Both the position numbers and the translations under genes were made by a program. Under the pieces are notes generated by a model. The model did no database searches and had not been told where the DNA came from. It worked only from the letters and a program-made list of their open reading frames with translations. 64,000 bases of DNA from Gymnopus androsaceus JB14 (lineage: Eukaryota > Basidiomycota > Agaricomycetes > Agaricales > Omphalotaceae). Numbering within the stretch: position 1 is the stretch's first letter; each line of letters begins with the position of its first letter. Positions 24,450-38,486 of the stretch are shown here, in pieces. The stretch covers positions 733,188 through 797,187 of the forward strand of contig ML769385.1 in assembly GCA_009733575.1 (NCBI GenBank), read 5' to 3'.

Positions 24450-26853
24450 CTATAAATCGCCAAACTCTGCATCGAAAGCTTTTCGAGAAATATCCCCTCT
24501 ACGCACTTTCTTCGCCATTCTCTCTTCTCTAGCGATTTCCGACCAGTCCTCCTCGTCATTACTATCCGCGACATCCTCGTCATCATTACGGGCACGTTTG
24601 AGATCCTTCTGAGCAACTTCAGATGTGGACTGGGTCTTTAACCATTGTTTCTTCCTCTTTTTCTTCTCTTTCCGTACTTCCCGTTCGTCTCGTTTTCCAG
24701 CCTTTTCACTCCATGAAGCGTTGGCTTTCTTCTGGTCTGCCCGCTGGATCCTCCGCTGTTCCTGTTCCTTTTCAATTTTCTCCGCAGATTTGGTTGCTAA
24801 AGTGGCAAGGCGTTTAGCCTCTTGTGCTTTATCGGCATATGCGTAGCTGGACCACTGTATTGTATTTGTTTCAATATGGACCCGATAGAGAGATATCAAG
24901 TAACTTACGTCGACATCAGCATCGCTCCATTGATCCTTGTTCACATCCTTGAGCTCTGGCATCTTCGGTAGGCGAAGTAACCCAAAGCTTTTAGCAAGAC
25001 CAACAATATCAAGGTCTTTGAGTCGGAAAATGTATGAAGCTTCGTGCTTTGAATAAGCCCGTATAAATGAGACGAAAGCTTTGGCGGACTGTAGGAAATT
25101 GATTGGCAAATCGATGCAAATTCACAATGAATTCATACCTGATCGTACAAAGTTCGATCCATCAGCAGCTTTTTCCTAATCTTTTCAAGGAAGACGACGG
25201 TATCGGAATCTTCAGGACGTGATACATCGTCTACATCCATCTCACCATCCTTGGAGAGATATCGATGCTTCTGTAGAGGTATTCTACGAACAGTCATAAA
25301 GTCTGGACGAGAAACGTTAACGGAAATCAAAAGTATTTGGTGACGATGAGACTGACCTACGTAGCCCACTTCCCGATCTACTAGGAGGGTATATGCACGC
25401 CCACTACGCCCTGCGCGCGCCGTACGACCACAGCGATGTGAGAAAACCTTTGGATCCGTAGGGGGGTCGTACTGAATGACAACATCTACGTGAGGTAGAT
25501 CGAGGCCCCGAGCAGCGACATCTGTGCAGAGAAGGATAGATGGAGAAGAGGGAGTGCAGATGGATGTGGAAAATGCATTTAATGCGCGTGTTCTAGCCGA
25601 TGGTGTTAAATGGCCATGAAGAGAATGTATGCTTGATCCAGAAGGAAGGACAACAGGTAAAATCTGATTGAAAGTTAATGCAAGATAACCGAGAGCTCGT
25701 AAGGACTCACATGGTAGAAATAGTCAACGCAGGCACCTGTTGCAAAGTAGACAATGAATTGGGAGGCCTGATGTTCCTTGATTTCATGAGATATTATGCG
25801 GGCCAGTTGAACGGTCTTTTCAGACGCTTCACAGGAAATGTAAAAGTTTTGCAGGCTAGGAAAATTGTGAATATGGATGCAAGGGAAAAAGATGATACAT
25901 ACTTGGCGGGTATTCGTCTTTCCTCTATTACCTGGCTCTGTGGCTGCCCTTCGACTTTCGGCTGTTGTTTCTTTGATTGGACTTTGACGACGATACGCGC
26001 CGGATTTCTCAATCCCACCCGTACGAGTTCGGATATTGCATCGGCATCTGTCATAGTTGCGCTGAACAAACCAGTTCGGCGCTGTTTGGGCAGGTGAGTT
26101 AGGATTTTGGTCAAAGTCGCTTGGAATCCCAAGTCTAATAATCTGCTATCGTTAACGAAAGGAAGGCACAGTAGACTTGAGAGCATACCGATCAGCCTCG
26201 TCCAGGACAAGCACTTCGAGCTCTTTCACGTTAACCACGCTCCGTCCTCTTCCTAAGAGGAATTCTTCGATTCGGCCGGGTGTTCCAATAATTATATCAG
26301 CTCCCGAAGACAGGAATCGCTCTACATCTTGAGCAGGTGAAGACTGATTGGACGATACAAGAAGTAGAGGAGGTGGGTGTTCAAGTGAAGGTGTCTCATC
26401 CGGATCTTCAGTGGTCTGCAGCACAGGTTGGGCAGAAAGGAATGTAGCGAATATGCCGTGAATCTGAGTCGCCAGTTCTCTGAGACTTGCTGTAAAGATC
26501 CAAGAGTCAAAAAGAAGTGGAGTGCGCACACCTTGTAGGAGTAATTATCAGTGCTCCAATGTCATTTTTGCGCAGTTTGCTCTCTCTTCTAATGAGTTTT
26601 TCAAGCACTGGAATCACAAAAGCCAGTGTTTTTCCTGATCCAGTCACAGCTTCTACTACAACATCTTTATGCTTCATGAATAGAGGAATTGTTGAAGCCT
26701 GAACAGGTGTCATTTTTGTATGGCCCAAGGATTCTATAACGTCCAAACTAAGCTTGGGATTACTTTCAAGTGAGAAAATTCAAGGTAAGCAACGTACATC
26801 CATGGTGTTAGAGATATTGGCAGAGAATTGAAGCCCGCAAAAGCTGTCGACAT
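24450..26853 (-). CDS. SPB4: DEAD-box ATP-dependent rRNA helicase Spb4
   Basis: Nucleolar RNA helicase of the Spb4/DDX55 group, needed for 60S subunit maturation. Start ATG 26853; Q-motif region [12 protein letters not shown], Walker [13 protein letters not shown], motif Ib [15 protein letters not shown] box LVLDEADR, motif [14 protein letters not shown] and motif [18 protein letters not shown] are all present in order. The C-terminal Spb4-specific part includes [20 protein letters not shown] and [20 protein letters not shown], followed by a Lys/Arg-rich coiled tail ending FGDL at TAG 24450. About nine exons. Head-to-head with the RING E3 gene across 154 bp. Confidence 0.93.
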
Positions 26854-27007
26854 GAGCGGAAATTTTTGGAATCGGATCGAAGAGCCGAAGGATTGCCTCA
26901 CTCTGCCTCACCGATCGCGTGACCCTGATCATTCTTGGAGCTTCTAAAGGCTTCTGCAACTCATTCTCCTCATCCCAATCCAGTCCGATTCCTTTTAATA
27001 AATCGTC
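26854..27007. promoter_or_regulatory. Short divergent promoter SPB4 / RING E3
   Basis: Only 154 bp separate the two start codons, so both promoters must overlap. The stretch is mixed in composition, with a GATCGCGTGACC segment near its middle; no TATA box is obvious. Confidence 0.45.
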
Positions 27008-28688
27008 ATGTCTTCAAGGGAGCCTATGTGGTTTTGCCATCAAGTACGTCTGCGCTCTTATCCAGCATATTTACTTGGCTGAGTAATCCCTTCGGACCAG
27101 TGTAACGCAGAGATGCGACCTCTTCTGGTTAAAACCCTACACTTCTTTCAGTCATTTTCCTGTATTCAAGCTCTTTATCCAGGTCCCGGATCCAGTATGT
27201 GCCTCCTGCAACGGTTCTTTTGTAGAAAAGGTTCGCCACATATGCTGTAAGCGGACGCTGCGATGTTCAAAGACCTGCTACAGATAGAGGATCCCGAAGA
27301 TGACCCTCGAGAATTCCATCAAGGGGAACCATTAGAGGAGGACGCCGCGGTAGATCCTTTCCTTAGTACGCCATTACTGCTCGATGTTTCACCAGCGTCC
27401 TCATCCTTTGCCCAGTGCTTATGCAAGGTCTTATGAACCGTGGCATGTCCGAAGGAGGTCGGCCTTTATCTCCACGTAGTAGATCGCAGCCGGCAAATAA
27501 TTCATCGGTAGCTCCTACTCTGCTCGTATTTCTCCAAGTATTGACAGGTTTCAAAGTCGTTCTCGTTCCAAATCCGTGCCGGGACTGGCGGCCCCGCAAC
27601 TTTCACCGTGGGTGGACCCAGCACGCTTGGCGGCAACAGAAGAGGTCCAGATTCACCGGGAAGACCACCCAATATGACCGAGTACAATCTATCATCTCTC
27701 ACAGCTGCTTGACATTGATTTGGTCCTAGGTTTCTTCACAGAGGTGGGGATGATGCACCTGGTATTGGAGGACCGTTAATGGCTCAATATCTGATGGCTC
27801 TTCTTGGCCATCGGGGACCAAACTCTGATATATTTGGGCTTGGGGATGCAGCAGAACGCGGGAGGATGGGAGATTATGTTTTCAACCAGGAAGGTTCGTG
27901 TTCTCTATTCTAATGAGGAACGTTTCATGTTTAGATGGAATCGCAGCTTTGGATGAGATCATAACCAACTTGATGGAAAACTCGAATGCTTCTCGGCCGG
28001 TTCCAGCAACTGACGAGATAATAGATAAACTCCCTCGTGAAGTTTTGGAGACGGAATGTAAGTAGAGTGTTTCTTCCACTTGTCGGCTATTCACCTGCTA
28101 ACCAACTTTCAGCACCCATGCTTGAAAAGGATTGCGCCGTCTGCAAAGAACAATTCCAGCTAGGAACTGACGACCCCGATGAACAAATCGTCGTGTCATT
28201 ACCATGCGGTGAGGAAGTCTCTAACTATGCTCTAGTACACCTTCTAAACGGATTTTTCCTTTATATCAGGGCATCCATTCCATTCCCCTTGGTACGTCGG
28301 TCTTTTAACCAAACTCATCTGCTGAAGCCTAAGAAAATTTTCAAAGTATCCTTCCTTGGTTGAAGTCTTCTGGTACTTGTCCAGTATGCAGGTGGGTGAT
28401 TCTCAGCCTTGCTTCGAAGCCCAATCTCATTCTCCCAGACATCAACTTGTTCCTCAGCCTGAGCACCATCCTTTACCGCCTAGTGGATCCAGTCCTCCAG
28501 GAGGCAACCGCCCTTCACGGGCGGGTGGCGGTGGCGGGGCTGATGGAGGTTTCCTACAGTCCCTCTTCACTTCGATGGGAAGTGGCAACCCCAGGTCTTC
28601 TACTACTAGGCGTTCTTCCAATCCGTCCAATGGGCAGGGTGATGCAGAGCATCACCTTCCTGGAAGTTGGGACGATGAGCTCGATTAA
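27008..28688 (+). CDS. RING-H2 E3 ubiquitin ligase (RNF126/RNF115-like)
   Basis: Start ATG 27008. The first exons make an N-terminal zinc ribbon (FCHQCNAEMRPLL, then DPVCASCNGSFVEKIEDPED), the ubiquitin-binding module seen in RNF126/RNF115-type ligases. A disordered middle follows, then GPLMAQYLMALLGHRGPNSD. The RING-H2 finger lies over three exons: CAVCKEQF, VSLPCGHPFHSPCILPWL and CPVCR, with the C-x2-C, C-x-H-x2-H-x2-C and C-x2-C spacing. The tail is Pro/Gly-rich and ends GSWDDELD. Apparent frame changes near 27370-27410 and 27510-27550 disappear once introns of 50 and 40 nt are used. Predicted to transfer ubiquitin in the cytosol; substrates unknown. Confidence 0.88.
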
Positions 28689-29036
28689 GCAAGGAATCCA
28701 TAAGCATTGTATCACAACCATAAGGACCGTAAGGTAATTGTCATAGTTTCTCGTGTTTTGTTGTCTCGTAGCCTGTATTTCCCCACTGTGTATCTTAATT
28801 GAAGTTAATGCTTCTAGAAGGTGTTGGTGGTTTACATTATGCTTGAAAAATCGATTAATGATCAACATCAACTGCGAAATAATATACAACCCAACCCAAT
28901 ACTCTATCAAGTAGATTAAGCAAGAAAAATTCAAATTTCCAAGCAGTGGCTCCACGTCGCGCACCGCAAGTGCACACCCAAGCAGCCAACACTTGAAAGA
29001 AACCGGCTTCCTTGGAGATTCCATGAAGTGAATGGC
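28689..29036. other. Convergent 3' flanks (RING E3 / NDR kinase)
   Basis: Shared 3' region of two converging genes, AT-rich in the middle with a polyadenylation-like ATTATGCTTG stretch. No gene supported. Confidence 0.4.
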
Positions 29037-31451
<2,415 letters not shown>

Positions 31452-31928
31452 GAAGAGCCTTTTTCAAACAAGCGCGCGCTAATGCGCTTCTCTCCGTTCT
31501 GTCATTCCCGCAAGATTTCCGGGTTCAACGGGACACAGAATGAATGACCTATTGGACCAAACCTGCTATCTGCAACTGGTTTAAATAATACACGCTACCA
31601 AACTTGTACGTTTGTAAATACTTTCACGGAATACGTCCCTTTAACAACTTTATAAAATCAATAATAAGATGGCCAAGGTTTGCATTCATCGGCTTTCCTT
31701 TTACTTGTTCATCCGAAAATAATGCAATATTCGTACCACAAAGGGCAACAGAATCGCAAGGTTATCTGAATCCTGCCCTATGCTCATGGTCACCCGACAG
31801 CGAAATTCACATACACCAGCTGCAAGGTCATTCGATGATAAGCAACGAAATTGAAGTAAGTATAACTAAGACGGCAGGAGAAAGTATCCACAATATACTT
31901 AATCCACTGCCAACCTCGAAACGTCCTT
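31452..31928. other. Divergent intergenic region
   Basis: A 477 bp spacer between the NDR kinase and isochorismatase-like starts. Apart from the CpG element beside the kinase start it is AT-rich and holds only short open frames without supporting features. Confidence 0.4.
31472..31479. promoter_or_regulatory. GCGCGCGC element before NDR kinase
   Basis: CpG alternation 21-28 bp before the kinase start codon; see the matching elements at 19665-19672 and 47236-47242. Function inferred only from recurrence and distance. Confidence 0.35.
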
Positions 31929-33157
31929 ATGACCATGAAGCTACCTGCATTTTTGCTTGTGCTCACTGCTCTGTTGGCCCCTCACGTTTCCTCCCGTCAA
32001 GCCCATTCCAAACGACTAACCGGAGTGCCGAATAATCCAAATGTCCTCGGAAATGCCCTCAATTTTTGGACAAAGCTTGAAACTGGTGGATGGGATGTAA
32101 GTAACCTTTTTTTCCATCATCCATGTTAAACCCAGTTATTCGATACAGCTCACTCGTGGTGCTACATCTGGCTCGATCTCTCTCCCAATGCCTCAGAAAG
32201 GACCCATCCTAATTCAACCCAACGCAACAGCACTTGTCATCATTGACATGCAGAACTATTTTCTTCACGAAAGTTTGGGAGGAGATCCCCTCGGTCGTGC
32301 GATTGTCCGTGAGTCTGAACGTCATTCCAAGCTGACCATAAAGGAGTTCAACGATAAAAATTTACAGCGACGACGATTAACCTTTTGCGTGCATTCCGGG
32401 CAGCTGGTATGCCTGTCCTCTGGACAAATTGGGGAGTGACCGACTTTGATAGTAAGTTATTTATTTATTCGCCAAAGCATAGCAGGACTCTTGCTAATCT
32501 AACTAGTCATTAATATGCCCCCGTCCTTCATCCAGGGCTTTTCTTCCGATGATACGTCTTTGACATCGTTTGGGAGCGAAATGGGCACAGTGGTCGTACC
32601 CGAATCCGACCAATCCATCGCCGCAAACAGTACCACTCCTGGTCCAAACATCACTATCGACGCTGGACGGAAGCTTACACGGGGATCTTGGAATGCTCAA
32701 CCGTATGTCAATGAATTCCATTTTCGGGCACTTTTTTCTTATCAGTTTTACAGATGGGGAGATCTCTTCACAGAACAAACTGAAGGTGTCGCAAACGGTA
32801 CCGATTTTTATTTCAATAAAAGTAGGTGTTCTGTCTTCCCTTGAAAGCACAATAATCAACTACGTCCAGACCGCCTCTCCGGATTGTGGGGTCCTTCTAC
32901 GCCTCTGCAGACATTCCTTCAAGATAATAGCATGACGACGCTATTTTTTGGAGGGGTTAATATCGACCAATGTGTGCTCGGGACTCTTGCTCGATGCGTA
33001 TTACAAAAATTTCGACGTTGTGCTTGTGGACGACATATCAGCGACAACTTCTCCTTTGTTTGCAACGCAGATGGTCGATTACAACGTTGCTTTGGATGGC
33101 TGGCGAACGAATTCGACTGGTATATTGCCAGCGTTGATGAACGCTACCAAGGCCTAG
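31929..33157 (+). CDS. Secreted isochorismatase-family cysteine hydrolase
   Basis: Start ATG 31929 with a signal peptide (MTMKLPAFLLVLTALLAPHV). The isochorismatase fold is seen from ALVIIDMQNYFL (catalytic Asp) through GMPVLWTNWGVTDF, the Lys of FYFNKNRLSGLWGPS and the nucleophile Cys in GVNIDQCVLGTL, then AYYKNFDVVLVDDISATTSP. Known family members hydrolyse isochorismate or amide/ureide substrates; the substrate here cannot be told. Around 32981-32990, directly after the catalytic Cys block, the frame needs one base less to continue; no intron fits. The frame then runs to TAG 33155-33157. Secretion is unusual enough for the family to be worth noting. Confidence 0.85.
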
Positions 33158-33524
33158 TACTTTCATATAAACTTTCCATAGTTGTGAATACAAAAGTGGT
33201 AGCATTATTTTACAGCTATGTATCTTGCTTGAAAAATCGTAACGATATTATGTAGAAATAGTAAGTGCTATGTAAGTACCTGGGACAAGTTTTTTACGAG
33301 CTATTGCACAAAATGTAGGATAGTAACTGAAGGTATCAAGGAATGATACAAGGCAACTCCTATAGCTAAAAGCGAGCATAAGCGTAGCTGGAAATGTTAT
33401 CGTACATGGTAAAAATACACGCTCTGTAACCAATTTCCCGCCCATGGCGGTATGTACAAGGCCCTTGCGGAAGGCCTTTTGCATCTTTGAATGCGCGCAT
33501 GCAACCACTTCGGGTAGACGTATA
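33158..33524. other. Convergent 3' flanks
   Basis: Shared downstream region of the isochorismatase-like gene and the UIM protein. A minus-strand open frame overlapping this stretch is a shadow of the UIM gene's last exon. Nothing else seen. Confidence 0.4.
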
Positions 33525-34675
33525 TCAAGTTTGAACAAACTGGTTTTCAGACGTGGCCCATCTGTCATGAGAAGAAGCAGTGGGAGATGTGGTGGGGTTG
33601 TATGAGGGATGTAGCGGGAATTGGGTAGCATTGGTGGAGTATGGGATCGATGGTGATTGAGCACGCTGCGGAATGTAAACCGAAGCCTGAGACGGTCTGG
33701 CAGTAGTGAAGTGGTTATTGGGTGTGCTCCGGGATGGATGGGCATGAGGTTTATTTCTGTAATTGCGTATCAGTCATCTAGTATGGAACTCTTGTTCCAT
33801 AAAAAAACAACTCACAGCCGGGCGGGTACATGCGGGGAGGGGGAAGCATGCAATTGTGACGATACAGCAGAACTATGAAAATAGTTATTAGTTCGATTGA
33901 CACCCAGCGCTCAGAAAAATACTCACTTGTAAAACGAATTGGGATTGAAAGTATTATTCTGGCTCGAGTCAGAGTGGCTGGAACCAGCGCTGACTGGAGA
34001 AAAGCCTGAGCGACTGTAGGCCACAGAGCTATCGAAATTCAGCTGCGATACCGCTCTTGTGTGTGAGCCATTACGACTTGGAAAGGAATGGGATAACGGT
34101 GTAGAATCATTTTTCGGACCGGAAAAGTGATGCTGAGGCAAAGAGGACGAATTTGTGTACCTCGGTACCGTCGGCGAGTGAGAAGATGAAGGAGGAGGAG
34201 GGACGGTGGAAAACGCAGGCGGAGGGGAGGAAGATCCATGATCGCGGTTGTGAGGAGAAGTTGCAGTAATTCTTGACAAAGTCATCGTACTGCTTACATC
34301 CTCGGCTAAGTCTCCATGCCATTTAGGACGAGGTTTTGGAGGATTTGACACTGGAGACGAGCCGTAAGAATGAGAAGCAGACCTTGCATGAACTCGCAGA
34401 GGTTTGTTATCTGCAACTCCTGCACCCGGAGGCGCAGGCAGCCTGCGTACTGATCTCGGGTTTGCCGATGGCGGTGGATTTATTTGAGCAGCATAATTTC
34501 TAGTAGAAGCACATTCTCGGGCTCTTGAGCTAACTGCTGCGACCTCGGATCTACTCTCGTCTTCTTCTTCTCGTTCCTCGGCGATTAAGGATAACTCGAT
34601 AGCAGTGGCGATCTTTTTGTCGTAATCCTGCTCAGAATATGCTGGTGGTGGAGAACTTTCGCGGTAAAAATCCAT
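33525..34675 (-). CDS. Disordered Pro/Ser-rich protein with a UIM-like motif
   Basis: Three exons from ATG 34675 (MDFYRESSPPPAYSEQDYD) to TGA at 33525. Residues about 20-38 (DKKIATAIELSLIAEE) match a ubiquitin-interacting motif: acidic start, Ala, Leu/Ile positions, the invariant Ser and acidic end. PPPAYSE at the N terminus is close to a PPxY motif for WW-domain partners such as Rsp5-type E3 ligases. The rest is low-complexity Ser/Pro/His/Asn with no fold. A role as ubiquitin or arrestin-like adaptor is a guess from these motifs. Introns have clean GTGAGT donors. Confidence 0.7.
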
Positions 34676-34690
34676 AAAAGAGATCTGTGA

Positions 34691-34710
34691 AGGAAAGAAA
34701 GAAAGAAAGG
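34691..34710. repeat. (GAAA)n microsatellite
   Basis: Four to five GAAA units just upstream of the UIM-protein start codon, on the plus strand; may be a simple purine tract in the promoter. Confidence 0.6.
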
Positions 34711-34946
34711 GTGGTGGAAGAAACGAACAACCGAAGAAATTAACCAGCCGGGTGTGTCAGGCACAGCATAAGTATAAGAGCAACTCCGCGTAAGCCGGGC
34801 TTCTTGCTGCCTTTTCCGGAAATATTACATCGAGGTTATTCATCAATTATTCATCGTTAAATTTTTATCTCGAGTCTGGTCCAATGATTGCTCAGACAGA
34901 AGAAATGTTGGTAGTTCTGTGCTACGCCAGGACATGTACAGTTACA

Positions 34947-36261
34947 CTATGGAGCTGTAGCCTCAATCGGTACTGTCTTTCTCCCGTGGCGTATCGGACA
35001 GATTTCATGGAAGACCTTGCTTCTCAATATACCGGTTACAGCTATAGACAACGATAGCTTGTTAGGCGGCCTTGCTCCCTTGTGCTCTGCTGTCAGATGG
35101 CCTTCCATTGTGCTCCCGACAGAAAGCATTGTCCGTGAATGATACAACATACAGACATCTTGGCGCAATCTATGTGGACTAGGCCTTATCAATACAACCA
35201 GACATCAGAAAAAACAGCAATGACATTACTTACTGTATCATCTCATCCTCCTTTTCATTGGTCTTCCCAATTCATATCGGGAAAACACAGCTGGGTCAAA
35301 CCGAGATCATCTAATCTAGTCATGCGAACCAGCATTACAAGAGCATTGGCTGCGTCTTGGTCGCTAACCAACAAGGAAGATGCACCATTGAGTATTGCCC
35401 AAGATGCATCATCTATTTCCTCCGCAGTATGACCCCATGCAGCTTTTGTCGTGCGTGGATCACACTGGTTGAACGACGCTAGTATGAAACACATACTCGA
35501 GCCTAAAGAACAGAAAGTATGAAACGAAAATAATGGCTGTGATAAGGAATAGATCCGTACAGAGGCCACTTAACTCCTGCTCTCTCTCTAGTTCAGGTGG
35601 CGGATGTAAAGGCTTTGATGGGCCCATGTTCTTCGTTAGCTCTGCGTTGTCAGGCAGCACGTCTGCGACGTGATATAGCCTTTGACATGCAGGACATATC
35701 CGACTTGTAGCTCGACTCTTGTTATACCAGAGGATCTAAAACATGTTACATGAATTAGTTCTGGAATGAAAACAAGTTTCAAATACACGTACTAGAGCCA
35801 GCTCTTCTGGTAAGACTGTCTTTATCATCTCTAGAACCGCGTCTTGAGCAAATTCAGCACACAGCGGGTTTTCAAGTGCTGGGGGCTGCGAAAAAAAGCG
35901 CGACGCGAGAAACCCACGCATATTCGTTACCCTAGGCCCATTCCCTGGGTTGTATATGAACGGCTTTTGCAGGAGGATATGCGAGTAATCGTCCTCGGTA
36001 CAAGCCAGAGGTGGCTCGTAGATGTCATGAGCTTGTTCCACTGCTTGAAAGGAAACTGGATGGATGGATTGTTCGTCCCTGACATGAGAAATTGGAGCAT
36101 GGACAGGCGGTGATGAGGAAGAGTCGGAGGAATTAGAGGTATTCATGATTTGAATCAATAGACGCGTCTAGCGAAGGCTGAAATGAGGAAACAGTCTTTT
36201 TCTTCTTCTGCTCTTTGCCCCGAGATTTCCGTTTCTTCCTGCCATTCGAAGGGCCTGGCAT
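34947..36261 (-). CDS. Unknown protein with CxxC zinc-like pair
   Basis: Start ATG 36261 (MPGPSNGRKKRKSRGKEQ), a basic leader. The body has conserved-looking blocks: PRVTNMRGFLASRFFSQPPA, LCAEFAQDAVLEMIKTVLP, RICPACQRLYHV (a C-x2-C with downstream His), EEIDDASWAILNGASSLLVS and ALVMLVRMTRLDDLGL. The last exon continues past an in-frame TGA at 35257-35255 if one C is dropped near 35258-35261, and ends TAG 34947. The N-terminal leader also changes frame near 36146; the ATG there could instead be the true start. I do not recognise the family; it looks like an uncharacterised protein of agaricomycetes. Confidence 0.6.
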
Positions 36262-36524
36262 AGTAGTAAGGATGTGGTTCAAACAAACGTACCGTGGTAA
36301 CACCGTAACACTGTAACCGGCGCGCCAGAATATAATCATGACACCGTCATGCCACCGTTGTACAATCGTGACATTACTCGCTTCGTCATACTTACAAGTT
36401 TCAACGGTGAAAGGAACGGTATATAAAAATTAAGTAACAATCCTAGTCCAACCTGATATGTGCAGAGCTACGAAGTAACATTATTGGTGTATTAACCTAC
36501 TCCAACTCAATTCTATTCATGCCT

Positions 36525-38293
36525 TACGCAGACGACGGAGGCCAGTTTTCCTTGAAAACATACATATCTTCAGCTGGAGGGTTTAATTTCCCGAGTTTTC
36601 CAAGACGCTCATCTACGAGGCAGTTGAGCAGAATCTACAGGAATCGAGTTTGTAGATACTTACACGTAGGATCTGATTTCTCATGAACAAAATGCTTGAG
36701 CTGCCAGGTAGTACCGCCTGCTACCTCATCCTTCCGTCTCTGCCGCTGCTCGTTCTATAAAGCGCTAAGCACAGGACTACGCAAACAAAAGCGATGGCTC
36801 ACCTCAATCTTCGACTTCTCCCTACTAGCCATATCGAAATCGCCTTCCCGAATTCCCTTGGCGACAAGATTCCACAACTTTCTGGTTTCAAAGTCGCCCA
36901 TTTCACCAGAAGGCTCGCCACCGATAGCTGTAACCTCCTCCTTGGGCCCTGTAACGTTGTGGAACTCCAAGCCTGACTTGGATCCGCTTGAGAATTTACT
37001 GGTCGCATGCCAAGTTCCCTCGATAACATGGCTCCCAGAAGCTCCACCAGTACCAGGAGCAGGGTTTAATGTCGCCTTGAAGGAGTGTGATTTGCCAGAG
37101 AAGTAACCTTTGCCCTTGTATTCAATGTGGCAAACGTGGTACTTGCTCAATATCCAGGAAGACTCGGTCAGCTCAGTATATGGAGAGCCATACCTGCATC
37201 ATCAAGATTGAGTGAAGCCGGTTATCCACAGACAAGATATTGCGCACCACAAGCCATCTATCCGTAATTTGGGAAGAGTGATGAGGTATTCTACATTCTC
37301 TCCAGAAGGAAGTTTAACCGTCAGGGTTGCGTGGCCGATCTGCTTCACGATAATAGAGCCAGCTAAAACGAAGGTCAGACTAGAATCTCTGACTCGGACT
37401 AGACAACAAATACCACTAAATGAAGTCTTCTGCGCATTATGACCCACGAGCTTGATCCCCTTGCTCTTGTTCTCGATAGCATAGGCGGTGATAGGAGGGT
37501 GGTGCGAAACCTGCTCAACGAGAAGTTCGGTTTCTCCTCGACCATTGACGTCAGGCCATTTGCCGTAGAACAACCTGGAGTGGTACGATCAGCAAATTTA
37601 ACGAGATTTCATAATATAAGTGGGCTCACTCTCCGAGAACAGGATTCAATGGCCTACATCATTTAGTGACTTGACGGGAACACAGAAAACGGACACACTT
37701 CTTCTCCGATCCCATAGATTCATTTCTAGATGTGTATTGGCCTTTGAGAGTGCTCTAAAGTGAAAAGATGAAGTTGAAGATTGGCAGAACTTGCGAACAG
37801 CTTACAATAAACCATTTAACAACAGCAAGTGTTCTATCCTCCTCTGTCTTCTGATCGGCGATGGCAGCAAATAGCTCTGGACGCTCACACCAGTATGCTA
37901 GATATAATTGAGGGTACGGAAAACAGATCATGGATGAGAAACTGTCTCGTATTGATGAGACAACCCAAACACACCAGGAAATTCGGTCAACGATACAGGC
38001 GAGAGGATGAATGGAGGGCACTGAGCATCGATTATAGAGTTAGGAGATGCGAGGATAAAGGTGGAACGACTCACTGTCATCGACGACAAATCGCCTGATA
38101 CTGAAGCAATACTAAAGGATATGAAGCGCATTCAATATCTACACCAAAGTAAACTAAAACGCCTCACGCCTTCAGGAATGTGGCCCAAGAAGACCTCTGC
38201 GATACAGGGACGGCGCCCATCTATCGAATCGTTAGAATATCGTGAATATTGAATCGATGTAGGAGAAATCACTTCTCCAGTTTGTTCAGCCAT
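36525..38293 (-). CDS. Oxysterol-binding protein homologue (Osh4/Kes1-like)
   Basis: Soluble sterol/PI4P exchange protein of the short Osh type, acting at Golgi and ER membranes. Start ATG 38293 (MAEQTGEVISPTSIQYS). Domain blocks: PFILSPVSLTEFP, the family signature EQVSHHPPITAYAIENKSKG, YLITLPKLRIDGLW, YKGKGYFSGKSHSFKATL and a C-terminal part ending ENWPPSSA, TAA at 36525. No PH domain or ankyrin repeats precede the sterol-binding domain, consistent with the Osh4 class. About eleven exons, all with GT-AG introns of about 50 nt and no frame breaks noted. Confidence 0.92.
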
Positions 38294-38486
38294 TTCGTAA
38301 GTGAGAGTAAGAGGAAGAGTGGGGTTAAATCGTAAGATTCGTAACCGTGATGAGGGCTGAGCTACGTCAATGAATCACGTGGCTTATAGGGGCTCAGCCG
38401 CTGAGAACACCAACTAAAGCATACAGCAAAGTACTACTTATTTAACACATAACTTCGCATTCCCCAGCCTAACCTGCCGCGGATAA

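Noticed and set aside
27365..27560. Apparent frame changes in the RING E3 gene
   Set aside because: Introns of 50 nt (GTACGC...CCCAG) and 40 nt (GTAGCT...GACAG) remove both and keep phase.
33248..33745. Minus-strand open frame of 165 codons
   Set aside because: It runs in another frame through the last exon of the UIM-protein gene and its 3' flank; the alternative frame joins in phase with two upstream exons.
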